Assembly (NCBI RefSeq): GCF_003795145.1
Contig: NZ_CP027786.1
Coordinates: forward strand, 1,178,001-1,242,000
Length of the DNA: 64,000 bases
DNA from: Tetragenococcus koreensis
Lineage (GTDB): Bacteria; Bacillota; Bacilli; Lactobacillales; Enterococcaceae
Direction: 5' to 3'
Shown here piece after piece: positions 55,397 to 63,989 of the stretch; positions within the stretch are counted from its first letter, which is position 1, and each line of letters starts with the position of its first letter. A program made the translations under genes and the position numbers. The notes beneath the pieces are model-generated. The model did not search any database. It was not told where the DNA came from and saw nothing but the letters and a program-made list of their open reading frames with translations.

Positions 55397-55774
55397 ATGA
55401 AAAAAACTAAAAAAATCAATAATAGAGATTTGGATGTTTTAGAAGTGCTTTGGAGCTGCAAGGAAGCTTTAACTGCAAATGATATTGCTGATATCAGCGA
55501 TATCAGCAAAAATACCGTATTACCTGTATTAAAAAATTTATTAAATCAGGGGTATATTAAAGTGGACGAGGTAGTACTTACTGGAAAAACATTAACAAGA
55601 AAGTATCTACCTGCAGTTGATAAAGAGGAATTTATTTTAAAACACTATGATATAAATATTGATAATCTTTTAAACCATTTTTTGTCAAAAGAAGATGATC
55701 CAGAAGTAATTCCAAAAATTGAAGGTCTAATTAACAAAAAAAAGAATGATCTAAAGAATGAGGACAACAAATGA
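55397..55774 (+). CDS. BlaI/MecI/CopY family repressor
   Basis: A 125-residue winged-helix repressor: NNRDLDVLEVLWSCKEALTA at the start, HTH around residues 27-50 (ADISDISKNTVLPVLKNLLN), wing with GKTLTRKYLPAV, and a C-terminal dimerisation tail. The usual cleavage region between helices is present but cannot be judged. It shares ATGA with the next gene, which encodes an M56 protease, the classical BlaI-BlaR1 arrangement. Confidence 0.88.
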   Translation: MKKTKKINNRDLDVLEVLWSCKEALTANDIADISDISKNTVLPVLKNLLNQGYIKVDEVVLTGKTLTRKYLPAVDKEEFILKHYDINIDNLLNHFLSKEDDPEVIPKIEGLINKKKNDLKNEDNK

Positions 55775-56897
55775 TTTTATCTTATTCTTCTGTGATTGCC
55801 ACCTTTATCCAGTGTTTATTAATATTGCTTCTTGTGCAATTGTTATTAAATTTCGAAAATAAAAAAACGGCAATCACACCGCAGTTTATATATATAATGG
55901 GCTTATTATTTTTCGTTCGGTTGTTTCTTCCAGTCGAGTTTGGCATCTCTTTAACAATCGCTTCCACTAAGATCATGCCCGCAGTTTTTAATACGTTACA
56001 TTTCCAATTATTCACAATCAATCATTTCGCTGTCACTGTGGGAGAGTTGTTAATTACAATCGGGGTGTTAGGCGCTGGCTATAAATTCATGCAGTTTATA
56101 AAAAAGAATATCATTCTACACCGTTATATTCGTTCTAAAAAGGAAGAAAAACAACGTTTGAAAATGCCAAACACCAAAAATTTCACGTTTTCCTATGTTC
56201 AAACAGCACAGGTTAACTCTCCAGCTATTTATGGGATCAAAAATCCAATTATTTTTTTACCTAATAATATAGAGTTTTCTGATAAAGAATTTAATTACAT
56301 CGCTTTTCATGAACTTACCCATTACCAAAAAGGAGACACACTATTAACGTTTTTATTAGAACTACTCACTTGTTTTTATTGGTGGAACCCATTGTTAATT
56401 GTTTTTAAGAAACAAATGGATAAAATAATAGAACTTCGCGTAGACAATGAGTTACTCAAAGTATTTACTCCTGATCAATGTATTGAATATATGGAATGCC
56501 TATTGAAAGTCAAAAAAGAGCAACATAAAAAGCCTAAGTCTCTCCTTGCTATGCCTCATTTTTTTAACAAAAACATCTTTGAATTAAGAGCCAATAAAAT
56601 ACTTAATTTTAGCCCTATAAAAACAACAAATAAGTTCATTTGTTTAGTAACTATTCTTTTATCTTTTGGTTCATTATTTTTTATTATTGAGCCCAAATCT
56701 GTTGATAGCCAAACACAAGCAACCACATTTGAAATCGAAGAAAAAAAGACAAGGAAGAAAACTTTCTAATCAAGCAAGCAGATGGCACCTTTGATCTGTA
56801 CATGGATAATGAATTTACTGGAACTATTAATGATATTGATGAATTTCCCGATGCTGACAAACTAAATATTTATTATCCCGATGAAGTTGAACATTAA
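55771..56897 (+). CDS. M56 family (BlaR1-like) membrane metalloprotease, with a C-terminus in the -1 frame
   Basis: The zero frame ends at 56769 after 332 residues. It has four or five membrane helices, the zinc motif HELTHYQKGD (HExxH near residue 180) and a second Glu-containing stretch IIELRVDNELL. The penicillin-sensing domain of BlaR1 is absent. Codons 325-326 lie on an A_AAA_AAG heptamer (56742-56748) in exact phase; a -1 slip adds 49 residues (DKEENFLIKQADGTFDLYMD to EVEH) after a last helix, giving 375. Programmed frameshift or one-base loss are both possible. Confidence 0.82.
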
Positions 56898-56918
56898 TAT
56901 TATAAAGGAGATCTTTTT

Positions 56919-57155
56919 ATGAAGAAGAAATTTTTTTTAATCGCAGTGATTAGTTGCTTTATTTTTCAACCTGTTGAAACTTTCGCTACTACAAATGCCC
57001 TCTCGCCAACTTATGGAGACCAGTTTCATGAGGATGACGTTTTGCCTTTACAAGATATTATAAAGTGGCGATACAAGTCCAAAAATGGCAAAATTTATAA
57101 ACGCCAATACAATTATTCAAAGGAAAAATGGATTGGCAAGTGGCAGTTAGTATAA
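56919..57155 (+). CDS. small secreted protein of the BlaI-M56 operon
   Basis: A 78-residue protein with a signal peptide (MKKKFFLIAVISCFIFQPVE, cleavage likely after TFA near residue 23) and a basic, aromatic mature part of about 55 residues (WRYKSKNGKIYKRQYNYSKE, then WIGKWQLV). AAAGGAGA precedes the ATG. It lies 21 bp after the -1-frame end of the M56 gene and is followed by a terminator, so it is the third gene of the operon. No family is recognised; it may be substrate, ligand or effector of the protease. Confidence 0.75.
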   Translation: MKKKFFLIAVISCFIFQPVETFATTNALSPTYGDQFHEDDVLPLQDIIKWRYKSKNGKIYKRQYNYSKEKWIGKWQLV

Positions 57156-57182
57156 AATAATATTGAAAGTAGTTTACGAAAC

Positions 57183-57218
57183 AAAAGCAGTTAGCATAAA
57201 CCACTAGCTGCTTTTATT
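57183..57218 (+). terminator. terminator of the BlaI-M56 operon
   Basis: AAAAGCAGTTAG (57183-57194) pairs with CTAGCTGCTTTT (57204-57215; one T-G pair), then T-rich. Confidence 0.85.
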
Positions 57219-57252
57219 TCAACCATATACAGATCGGACAAAACATCGTTAA

Positions 57253-58728
57253 TCATGACTCTTCAAGTTTTTCTTTAGGCACCCAGACGGAAATAGACCC
57301 GGCACCGACTGAAAAAACAGCGGAGCCATCTTCATTAATTATTACTTCTTCATCGCGGTATCCTATAACGTCAATATAAGTTTCACCGGCATGAAGACTC
57401 CCGACATTCATTTCTTTTTCGTTTTCGTCACCACTAGAAATAACCACAGCACATCCCACAGGATGCTCATCGTCTCCACTTCGCGTAAAACCAATACATT
57501 TTTCATCGTCCAAATATCTCGCTGTTTCTCCATAGGCAAACTGTTTACGGAGATAAAGCAATTTATCTATCAACTCTTGATGACCCTCATAATCGACATC
57601 TACTGAAGAATAACCATAATAATCTGGATAGTACAAGCAAGGATAACCATAAGAGCTGAGTAAAATGATGCCGTAAGCTAATGGTTTAAACCAGGGTTCT
57701 ACAAAAGATTCTAAAGACTGACCAGGCTGTGAATCATGATTGTCTACAAACGTTACTGCATACTTAGCGTCATCGCGATATAAAGTGCCATCAAATAATT
57801 TTGCTAGGTCATAATTTTGGGCATCAACCGATGCTTCATGTAGAGCATAGTGAAAACGCACATCCATCATAGAAAAATCAAAATCCTGACTTTCTAAATA
57901 TCGTTTCAATATTTCCGGGTCTTGTTCCCAATATTCTGCAACAAAAAAGAAATCTTCGCCAAATTCTTCGCGAACATACCTTACTAATTCATCAACCATT
58001 GAACTTTTAATATGTTTTACTGCATCTAAACGGATGCCGTCAATACCTGTTTCATTAATAAACCAATTTAACCATTGCTTGGTTTCTTCAACAACTTCTT
58101 CGTGACCATAATCAATATCAGCGAACATTAAATAATCGAAATTTCCAAATTCATTGGATACTTCTTTATTGTCAGCCCAACCTTTACCTTCGCCTACGAT
58201 TTGAAAAATACCCTCTGTATCTGTTTTCTCATCTCTGGAAACGCCTGAAAAATGGTACCAATGCCATTCAAAATCTGAGTATTTCCCATCTCTGCCTGGA
58301 AAATAAAAATGTGTCCAGCCTTCAATCTCATGTTCTTCACTAATTGTTTTTTGGCGATCATTTTCATCGACTTGAATCGCTTGAAACATTTCTGTCTTAT
58401 CAGCAGCAGCTTTATGGTTTAAAACAACATCTGCATATACTTGGATACCATGCCCATGTAGAGCATCAATTGCTTCATGCAGTTCTTCTTTTGTTCCATA
58501 TTTCGTGCGGACAGTCCCTTTTTGGTCGAATTCACCTAAGTCGTATAAATCATAAACGCCATAACCAACGTCCTCTTGACCTGTTCCTTTGAAACAAGGC
58601 GGAATCCAAACGGCCGTAATCCCTATTTCACTAAGATGTTTGGCATCATCACGTAATCGTTGCCAGTGTTTGCCATCATTTGGTAAATCCCATTCAAAAT
58701 ATTGCATCATTAACCCGTTTAATCCCAT
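57253..58728 (-). CDS. cytoplasmic alpha-amylase (GH13)
   Basis: A 491-residue glycoside hydrolase without signal peptide, similar in build to the cytoplasmic amylases of lactococci and Escherichia coli AmyA. It begins MGLNGLMMQYFEWDLPNDGK. The catalytic residues are readable: nucleophile Asp in GIRLDAVKHI near 233, acid Glu in FFVAEYWEQ near 262 and Asp in FVDNHDSQPGQ near 326. The start is ATG at 58728, after GGAGA; the upstream frame is not supported. It likely degrades internal maltodextrins or glycogen-like polymer. Confidence 0.93.
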   Translation of the reverse strand: MGLNGLMMQYFEWDLPNDGKHWQRLRDDAKHLSEIGITAVWIPPCFKGTGQEDVGYGVYDLYDLGEFDQKGTVRTKYGTKEELHEAIDALHGHGIQVYADVVLNHKAAADKTEMFQAIQVDENDRQKTISEEHEIEGWTHFYFPGRDGKYSDFEWHWYHFSGVSRDEKTDTEGIFQIVGEGKGWADNKEVSNEFGNFDYLMFADIDYGHEEVVEETKQWLNWFINETGIDGIRLDAVKHIKSSMVDELVRYVREEFGEDFFFVAEYWEQDPEILKRYLESQDFDFSMMDVRFHYALHEASVDAQNYDLAKLFDGTLYRDDAKYAVTFVDNHDSQPGQSLESFVEPWFKPLAYGIILLSSYGYPCLYYPDYYGYSSVDVDYEGHQELIDKLLYLRKQFAYGETARYLDDEKCIGFTRSGDDEHPVGCAVVISSGDENEKEMNVGSLHAGETYIDVIGYRDEEVIINEDGSAVFSVGAGSISVWVPKEKLEES

Positions 58729-58884
58729 GAGTATCTCCATTCTTATGTATTTTCTATTTTTATAAGCTCGCTTGGTTAAAGGCATCATACTATAGGCAGC
58801 AAGTTATCAGAAGAAAGATGCTCTGGCATTATTGGTTTCTTAATGTATCCTTTCACCGCAGTAAGAAGATAAAAATTGATCGAT

Positions 58885-59010
58885 ATGTTTTGCTTGGTTG
58901 CAGTTAAAGCAATCGTACGTTTAAAGCCTTCAATGGGGAGAAAAAAAGAATTTGAACACATGACTGCTAGTGGACAGTTCGGTAATATTGCAATAGCAAT
59001 TGATCTATAA
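58885..59010 (+). pseudogene. possible gene remnant in the 392-base gap
   Basis: A 41-residue frame (MFCLVAVKAIVRLKPSMGRK, then EFEHMTASGQFGNIAIAIDL) has no ribosome site. The second half looks protein-like and suggests the tail of a larger lost gene. I do not recognise the family. The rest of the gap shows nothing. Confidence 0.25.
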
Positions 59011-59120
59011 AAAAGATCTTGAATGTGTCATTTTAGTCTGGTAGCTTGTATTGATATTTGTAACAAATGATAATTTTTCTATAGTGAAAATTAGGGACTA
59101 ACGATCAACATAACCATCAT

Positions 59121-59789
59121 TTAATCTGATTGCTGACCTGCTGCGATTAAATACACTCCGCGCCAGTTTTCTAAAACGGCGTCAGCTATTGCCATCGCAA
59201 AGTCAGCATAACTTATCGATTTTGTTAAAAAAATTTCTTCATTTTCCATAGAATTAAATTTTTGATAATCCCCTAATCTCTTACCATCTGGTATAAAAGC
59301 TGGTGGCGGAATGAGATATGTCCAAGGATCTTTAAATGAATTTTCTTCCAAATAATCTCTTAATTTATGATGAGCTATACCTCTTGGCAATGTTTTTCTT
59401 GGGAAATTTTGATCTTCCCAAAATCTTTTTCCATTTGCTTTTTTTAAAGACCCCGCTCCTCCCACAATGATCATAGAAACTTCGTCTTGGTTAGCAATTG
59501 CTTGACGAATTTTCCTGTCCATATCAACAAGCGAAGTTTCTGGTATATCTCCTCTTAAGCGAATCGCTTGAACAACTACATCTACGTTGTTCAGCGCTTT
59601 AGTTAAACAAGCACTGTCCTCTACATCTATAACAGCGGTTTTAATTGAAGAATCCAAGTTGGATAGCCGAGAAATATCTTCTGATTTTCTTAACCCGGCA
59701 ATTACTTGGATCGAAGGTCTATTTGCCAATTCTTTTAAAACTAACTGTCCCGTTTTTCCTGTTGCTCCTAAAACCAATACTCTTTTCAT
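59121..59789 (-). CDS. NAD(P)H-binding atypical SDR (NmrA-like)
   Basis: A 222-residue Rossmann-fold protein. It starts MKRVLVLGATGKTGQLVLKE (GxxGxxG at 8-14), followed by the GLRKSEDI stretch and a IIVGGAGSLKK segment near 115, as in NAD(P)-binding-10 family proteins that act as flavin or quinone reductases or redox sensors. The start is ATG at 59789, with GGGGAGG upstream. It is divergent from a MerR-type regulator with shared operators. Confidence 0.87.
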   Translation of the reverse strand: MKRVLVLGATGKTGQLVLKELANRPSIQVIAGLRKSEDISRLSNLDSSIKTAVIDVEDSACLTKALNNVDVVVQAIRLRGDIPETSLVDMDRKIRQAIANQDEVSMIIVGGAGSLKKANGKRFWEDQNFPRKTLPRGIAHHKLRDYLEENSFKDPWTYLIPPPAFIPDGKRLGDYQKFNSMENEEIFLTKSISYADFAMAIADAVLENWRGVYLIAAGQQSD

Positions 59790-59856
59790 ATATTGTGTCC
59801 TCCCCATCCCTACCGTTTATTGGTTTGCTTTTGTTGTTAAATGAAACAGTTAGCAA

Positions 59857-59873
59857 TTGTAAATTACTTACAA
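59857..59873. promoter_or_regulatory. operator 1 of the MerR-type regulator
   Basis: TTGTAA-N5-TTACAA, a perfect inverted repeat (extended to ATTGTAA/TTACAAT at 59856-59874), 67 bp before the NmrA-like gene start. The same half-sites and spacing recur at 59952. Confidence 0.75.
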
Positions 59874-59951
59874 TAAAGGTAAGTAAGTTGTTTTCATTGT
59901 AGCTTTGTTCCTTTTGTAAGTCAACAAAAATTTGTAGCTTAGTTTCTTTTG

Positions 59952-59968
59952 TTGTAAAATAGTTACAA
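59952..59968. promoter_or_regulatory. operator 2, overlapping the merR promoter
   Basis: TTGTAA-N5-TTACAA again. TTGTAG (59932-59937), a 17-bp spacer and TAAAAT (59955-59960) form a promoter for the MerR-type gene whose -10 lies inside this operator, as expected for autoregulation. Confidence 0.75.
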
Positions 59969-60002
59969 TGAAAGAAAATTAATCACCAAAGGAGATATGA
60001 TA

Positions 60003-60335
60003 ATGGATCAAAAAAAGGATGATATTTCAGCTCTTTTAGATTTTGATTTATTAAAACGACTAGTTGTTGGTATTGGCGAAGTTTCAAGAATTACAGGAAT
60101 CCCTACTAGAAAAATTCGTTATTGGGAAGAAAAAGGCGCCATTCAGTCTGAAAACGAGCAAGAAGGTTCCACTCGACGTTATGACTATCTCAATGTAAAG
60201 AAAATGCTATTGATTCAAGAAATGTTAGATGAAGGTTTTACCTTGGATTCTGCTATCGAAAAAGTTGAAAAACGCATGGTTACTCTCGATGAAGCCTTTA
60301 AAAAATTAGCAGACACACTGGAAGACGACAAATGA
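60003..60335 (+). CDS. MerR family transcriptional regulator
   Basis: A 110-residue regulator with a MerR winged helix (VGIGEVSRITGIPTRKIRYW, residues about 21-40, then STRRYDYLNVKKM) and a short dimer helix; no effector domain. An N-terminal extension of about 20 residues precedes the fold. The ATG at 60003 lies 8 nt after AAAGGAG; the ATG at 59997 is too close. Controls itself and the divergent NmrA-like gene through two identical operators, by inference. Confidence 0.87.
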   Translation: MDQKKDDISALLDFDLLKRLVVGIGEVSRITGIPTRKIRYWEEKGAIQSENEQEGSTRRYDYLNVKKMLLIQEMLDEGFTLDSAIEKVEKRMVTLDEAFKKLADTLEDDK

Positions 60336-60570
60336 ATTTTAATAAATAATAAAAATCTACTTTTTATTTCTACGTGAGTATAAGAAGGAAAATTCTTATT
60401 TGTAGGCAGCCATTCATTTGGTTGCTTTTTTATTGAAAATAATATAAATAAATCAAGCTTATTTAGTAGTTTGGAAAGTGGGAGTTATGCTATCATAAGC
60501 AAGGTTTAAATTGTACCTTCTGATGAATTGTACTAATTTATTATATTTTAAAAATGAAAGGAGCGCGGCA

Positions 60571-61416
60571 ATGATTAAATTTGTTAATAAACATTATAAA
60601 AACATCGTTCTTTGTTTGATAGGAACGTTGATCAATGCACTTGGAGTAAATTGTTTTTTACTTGGATCAAATCTCGGGGATGGAGGCACTGTAGGGATAT
60701 CGCTTGCCTTAAAATATACGCTTGGTCTATCACCCGCGCTAACATCTTTAATCATAAATACACTCGTTGTTTTTATCGGTTGGAAATTTTTAAGTAAAAC
60801 AACGGCCATTTACACAGTGATTGCTAATACATCGCTTTCCTTCTTTTTAAATTTAACGGAAAATATTAATCTAGGCGTAAATGATTTTGTGATAAACGCT
60901 GTGTTTGGAGGAGCTGTCATAGGAATTGGCGCTGGTTTAGTTATCTCAACGGGTAGCACTCTTGGAGGGTCTTCTGTCATTGCTAAAGTCATCAATAAAT
61001 ATACGGATATGAAAACGTCTCAAGGAATTTTTATATTAGATGGTTTAATTGTTCTTTCTTTTCTCTTAGTACTTCCCATAACGAACGTTTTATTTACTCT
61101 TATTATGTTATTTGTCACAGAGAGAGCGACATCCTTTATAATCGAAGGATTTAATCCCAAAAAAGCTGTCACAATTATATCTAGTAAGAATGAAATCATT
61201 AGCAACAAAATTAATGATTTTACTGGGAGAGGTTCGACGCTATTAACAGGCAATGGTGGTTATAGTAAAAGCGAAAAAACGATGCTTTATGTGGTGGTGC
61301 CACAATCTCAAGTCACTAGAATAAAAAAGCTGGTAAATAAAGAAGATGAAAATGCATTTCTTGCAATACATGATGTTAGAGATGTCTTAGGAAGTGGATT
61401 TATAAATATCAATTAA
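60571..61416 (+). CDS. YitT family membrane protein
   Basis: A 281-residue protein with five to six membrane helices (IVLCLIGTLINALGVNCFLL at the start; repeated glycine-rich segments GAVIGIGAGLVISTGSTLGG and SSVIAKVINKYT) and a C-terminal cytoplasmic DUF2179 domain (about 205-281). This is the YitT/DUF161 family; members are putative transporters of unknown substrate. The start is ATG at 60571 after AAAGGAG. Single gene. Confidence 0.9.
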   Translation: MIKFVNKHYKNIVLCLIGTLINALGVNCFLLGSNLGDGGTVGISLALKYTLGLSPALTSLIINTLVVFIGWKFLSKTTAIYTVIANTSLSFFLNLTENINLGVNDFVINAVFGGAVIGIGAGLVISTGSTLGGSSVIAKVINKYTDMKTSQGIFILDGLIVLSFLLVLPITNVLFTLIMLFVTERATSFIIEGFNPKKAVTIISSKNEIISNKINDFTGRGSTLLTGNGGYSKSEKTMLYVVVPQSQVTRIKKLVNKEDENAFLAIHDVRDVLGSGFININ

Positions 61417-61423
61417 AAAAGTT

Positions 61424-61457
61424 AAGTCAGTTAGACAGGTTTGTCTAGCTGACTTTT
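61424..61457 (+). terminator. terminator after yitT-like gene
   Basis: AAGTCAGTTAGACA (61424-61437) pairs with TGTCTAGCTGACTT (61442-61455; one T-G pair), then a T-run. It serves the convergent panE-like gene as well. Confidence 0.88.
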
Positions 61458-61476
61458 TGCTATGGTTTGAAAAGCT

Positions 61477-62418
61477 TTATTTTGCTCCTAGTATTTCTTC
61501 TTTGGTGTGAATAAGTTCTGTTAGAAAAGTACAATAAGGAGTAGAAATTTGATATTGCTTTCCTTTTCTAACAATCACGCCATTAATATAATCGATTTCG
61601 GTCAGACGATTATTAACAATCAGATCTTGGTGCATCGATGGATAGTGCAGTCCAATCGTTTCTGGATTAAAGCTTGATTTAATTTGTGCTAAAACTTCGT
61701 CTTTGTTCAAAGTTATCTCTTGAGCATCTGCAATGGCAATAAATTCATCAACAATTTGTTCCACGATAGCATCGGCATAGGTCGTTTTCCCAAAGTCAGC
61801 TATATTACAACCTAAAAGTGTACATAAGCCATTGACTGCTCCGTTCACACAAGCTTTTTTGTAAATAGAAGATAAGATATTCGATGAATCATTCGCATTT
61901 AACCCTGCTTGGTTCAATACCTCTACCACTTCATTAGCAACATTTTCTTGACCTGCGCCTAAGTTTTGCAAATCAATCGAACCATCGCCAAATAATTTTA
62001 CCTTACCTGGTCCTTCCATATCCGATGTCCACATAGTATTTCCTAACAAAATATTGTTATAAGGCACATAATTTTTTATGATATCTTCGTGACCAATGCC
62101 ATTTAACAGGCACAGTACCTTTGTTTCTTCATGTAAAAGACTACTGATGGATTGCAACATATTGTCTAACTGCATCGCTTTGGTAAATAAAATCACTAAA
62201 TCGGCGGAAAAATCGATCGTAGAAACTTCATTTTGGTTATAAATAGGGATTCTTTCTACAACTTCTTCCCCGTTAAAATTTGCTTTTAAACCATTTTTAT
62301 TAATGGCGTCAATATGTTCTTGCCAGCCATCAACTAAAATGACTTCATTATCTGCTCGGTGTAACATTAAGCCAAAACGACTGCCCATCGCTCCCGCTCC
62401 TGCTATGATAATTTTCAT
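61477..62418 (-). CDS. panE: 2-dehydropantoate 2-reductase (ketopantoate reductase)
   Basis: Reduces ketopantoate to pantoate with NADPH in pantothenate synthesis; relatives in lactic acid bacteria also reduce branched 2-keto acids. The 313-residue protein has IIIAGAGAMGSRFG (GxGxxG at 7-12) and the catalytic Lys in SIYKKACVNGAVNGLC near 178; ApbA C-terminal domain follows. The start is ATG at 62418 after GGAG; a GTG three codons upstream touches that site. No other pantothenate genes are near. Confidence 0.88.
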   Translation of the reverse strand: MKIIIAGAGAMGSRFGLMLHRADNEVILVDGWQEHIDAINKNGLKANFNGEEVVERIPIYNQNEVSTIDFSADLVILFTKAMQLDNMLQSISSLLHEETKVLCLLNGIGHEDIIKNYVPYNNILLGNTMWTSDMEGPGKVKLFGDGSIDLQNLGAGQENVANEVVEVLNQAGLNANDSSNILSSIYKKACVNGAVNGLCTLLGCNIADFGKTTYADAIVEQIVDEFIAIADAQEITLNKDEVLAQIKSSFNPETIGLHYPSMHQDLIVNNRLTEIDYINGVIVRKGKQYQISTPYCTFLTELIHTKEEILGAK

Positions 62419-62541
62419 GTTATGCACTCCTAATATTTATTTATTCTCATCAATTTTATTATACTACACTACCAAATTTTTTACGGTATGACACTGCTTA
62501 TGCTACACTTTTATTATAAGAAAATAAATGGAGGAATAACA

Positions 62542-63555
62542 ATGAAACAAGAACAATTAATACTAAAAGAACGACCGAATGGTTTACCGGATGATAATAC
62601 TTTTCAATATAAAGAAGTAGATACCCCTGAACCTGGACAAGATGAAATCTTGGTAAAAACATTATATCTATCGGTTGACCCGTATATGCGTGGTAGAATG
62701 TCAGATGCTCCTTCTTATTCAGCGCCATTTGAAGTTGGCAAGCCTTTGAATGGCAGTACAGTCAGCCAAGTAATTCGCTCAAATAGCGACAAATTTTCAG
62801 AGGGCGACCTCGTTACAGCGATGCTTGATTTTCAAGAGTATAACGTAGCCAAAGCCAGTGACGTACGTAAAGTACAAACAAACGGTTTAAAACCTAGTAA
62901 TGCCTTAAGTGTGTTAGGAATGCCAGCTTTAACGGCTTACTTTGGCATGATGCACATTGGTGAACCCAAAAAAGACGAAACCGTCGTGGTATCTGGCGCA
63001 GCAGGTGCTGTTGGACAGGTAGCTGGTCAATTAGCCAAAAGCGCAGGTGCTCGTGTTGTTGGCATTGTTGGTTCGGAGAAAAAAGCCAAATATATTACTG
63101 AAACGCTAGGCTATGATGCAGCGGTTGAATATAAAAAAGGCAATGTCAGTGACCAACTCAAAGAAACTTGTCCTGATGGCATTGATGTTTACTACGAAAA
63201 TGTTGGCGGAGAAATCTCTGAAGCTGTGTGGCCACTACTTAATGTCTTTGCAAGAATCCCGGTCTGTGGCGCAATTTCTTCTTATAACCTTAAAGAAGGC
63301 GAAGAAGATATCGGCTTGCGTATGCAACGTTTCTTAATTAATTCCCGAGCAAAAATGCAAGGCTTACTGGTTGGCGATTTTGCTGATTCCTTTGACGAAG
63401 CCTATGACGCATTAGAAAAAGGAGTAGCTAACGGCGAATTAAAATTTGAAGAAACGATTTATGACGGCTTCCATAAAACGCCGGATGCCTTTTTAGGTCT
63501 GTTTAGCGGCGAAAATATCGGTAAGCAAATCGTGAAAGTAGCTGAAGAAGAATAA
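62542..63555 (+). CDS. NADP-dependent oxidoreductase (YfmJ/leukotriene B4 dehydrogenase-like MDR)
   Basis: A 337-residue zinc-free medium-chain reductase that reduces enones or quinones. It starts MKQEQLILKERPNGLP, has the LYLSVDPYMRGRMSD motif near 48, the Rossmann loop VSGAAGAVGQVAGQLAK near 150 and DVYYENVGGEI near 215, all typical of YfmJ/CurA-like proteins. The start is ATG at 62542 after GGAGG. Single gene with a terminator. Confidence 0.92.
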   Translation: MKQEQLILKERPNGLPDDNTFQYKEVDTPEPGQDEILVKTLYLSVDPYMRGRMSDAPSYSAPFEVGKPLNGSTVSQVIRSNSDKFSEGDLVTAMLDFQEYNVAKASDVRKVQTNGLKPSNALSVLGMPALTAYFGMMHIGEPKKDETVVVSGAAGAVGQVAGQLAKSAGARVVGIVGSEKKAKYITETLGYDAAVEYKKGNVSDQLKETCPDGIDVYYENVGGEISEAVWPLLNVFARIPVCGAISSYNLKEGEEDIGLRMQRFLINSRAKMQGLLVGDFADSFDEAYDALEKGVANGELKFEETIYDGFHKTPDAFLGLFSGENIGKQIVKVAEEE

Positions 63556-63567
63556 CAAATACATGAA

Positions 63568-63606
63568 GGAGAAGGTTGTTAGTGTATTAACAGCCTTCTC
63601 CTTTTT
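63568..63606 (+). terminator. terminator of the YfmJ-like gene
   Basis: GGAGAAGG (63568-63575) pairs with CCTTCTCC (63594-63601), with TTA/TAA inside the loop side, followed by TTTTT. Confidence 0.88.
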
Positions 63607-63660
63607 ATTATAATAATTTTGTGTTATATTTAAATTTGCTTATTCCACTTAAAACATTTC

Positions 63661-63731
63661 GGGGCCTTAGTATAATGGGATTACGTTTGGCTGGCAGCCA
63701 AATAATACGAGTTCGATCCTCGTAGGCTCCA
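63661..63731 (+). tRNA. tRNA-Ala (anticodon GGC)
   Basis: A 71-nt cloverleaf: acceptor GGGGCCT/AGGCTCC with the alanine identity pair G3-U70, a short D arm GTA..TAC with the loop TAATGGGAT, anticodon arm TTTGG-CTGGCAG-CCAAA with GGC, 4-nt variable loop, T arm ACGAG-TTCGATC-CTCGT, discriminator A and no encoded CCA. It decodes GCC/GCU. The D arm departs from the usual alanine tRNA (GCTCAGCTGGGAGAGC). Confidence 0.88.
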
Positions 63732-63736
63732 TAATT

Positions 63737-63784
63737 AAAAACACGCGTACTTATTCTAATTACAGTTTAAGTACGCGTGTTTTA
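63737..63784 (+). terminator. terminator of tRNA-Ala
   Basis: AAAACACGCGTACTTA and TAAGTACGCGTGTTTT form a perfect 16-bp stem (63737-63753 with 63768-63784). Confidence 0.88.
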
Positions 63785-63869
63785 AATATTTTATTCCTTA
63801 ATCTTTAAATGTAAGTTCCAGACGAGGAAGAAGGTTCTTTAAAGTGAATAGAAGCCTTTCCATTTCTTG

Positions 63870-63878
63870 TGTTATACT
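63870..63878 (+). promoter_or_regulatory. extended -10 of the toxin-like locus
   Basis: TGTTATACT, an extended -10, lies 58 bp before a short leader frame and about 100 bp before the toxin-like start. Confidence 0.45.
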
Positions 63879-63935
63879 ATATGGGACAGTAAAAGTTTGT
63901 GGCGGTGGCTATCTTTTTGAAAGGTGGTGGTGCTT

Positions 63936-63989
63936 ATGCAAATAAGTGCTAAAGTCTGTAGAAAGGAGCAGCCTTTTGTCTGTAGCTGA
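63936..63989 (+). CDS. short leader frame overlapping the toxin-like start
   Basis: A 17-residue frame, MQISAKVCRKEQPFVCS, follows AAAGGTGGTGG and runs over the ribosome site and first codons of the toxin-like gene at 63976. Its translation could control the second start by coupling. The peptide itself may have no function. Confidence 0.35.
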   Translation: MQISAKVCRKEQPFVCS

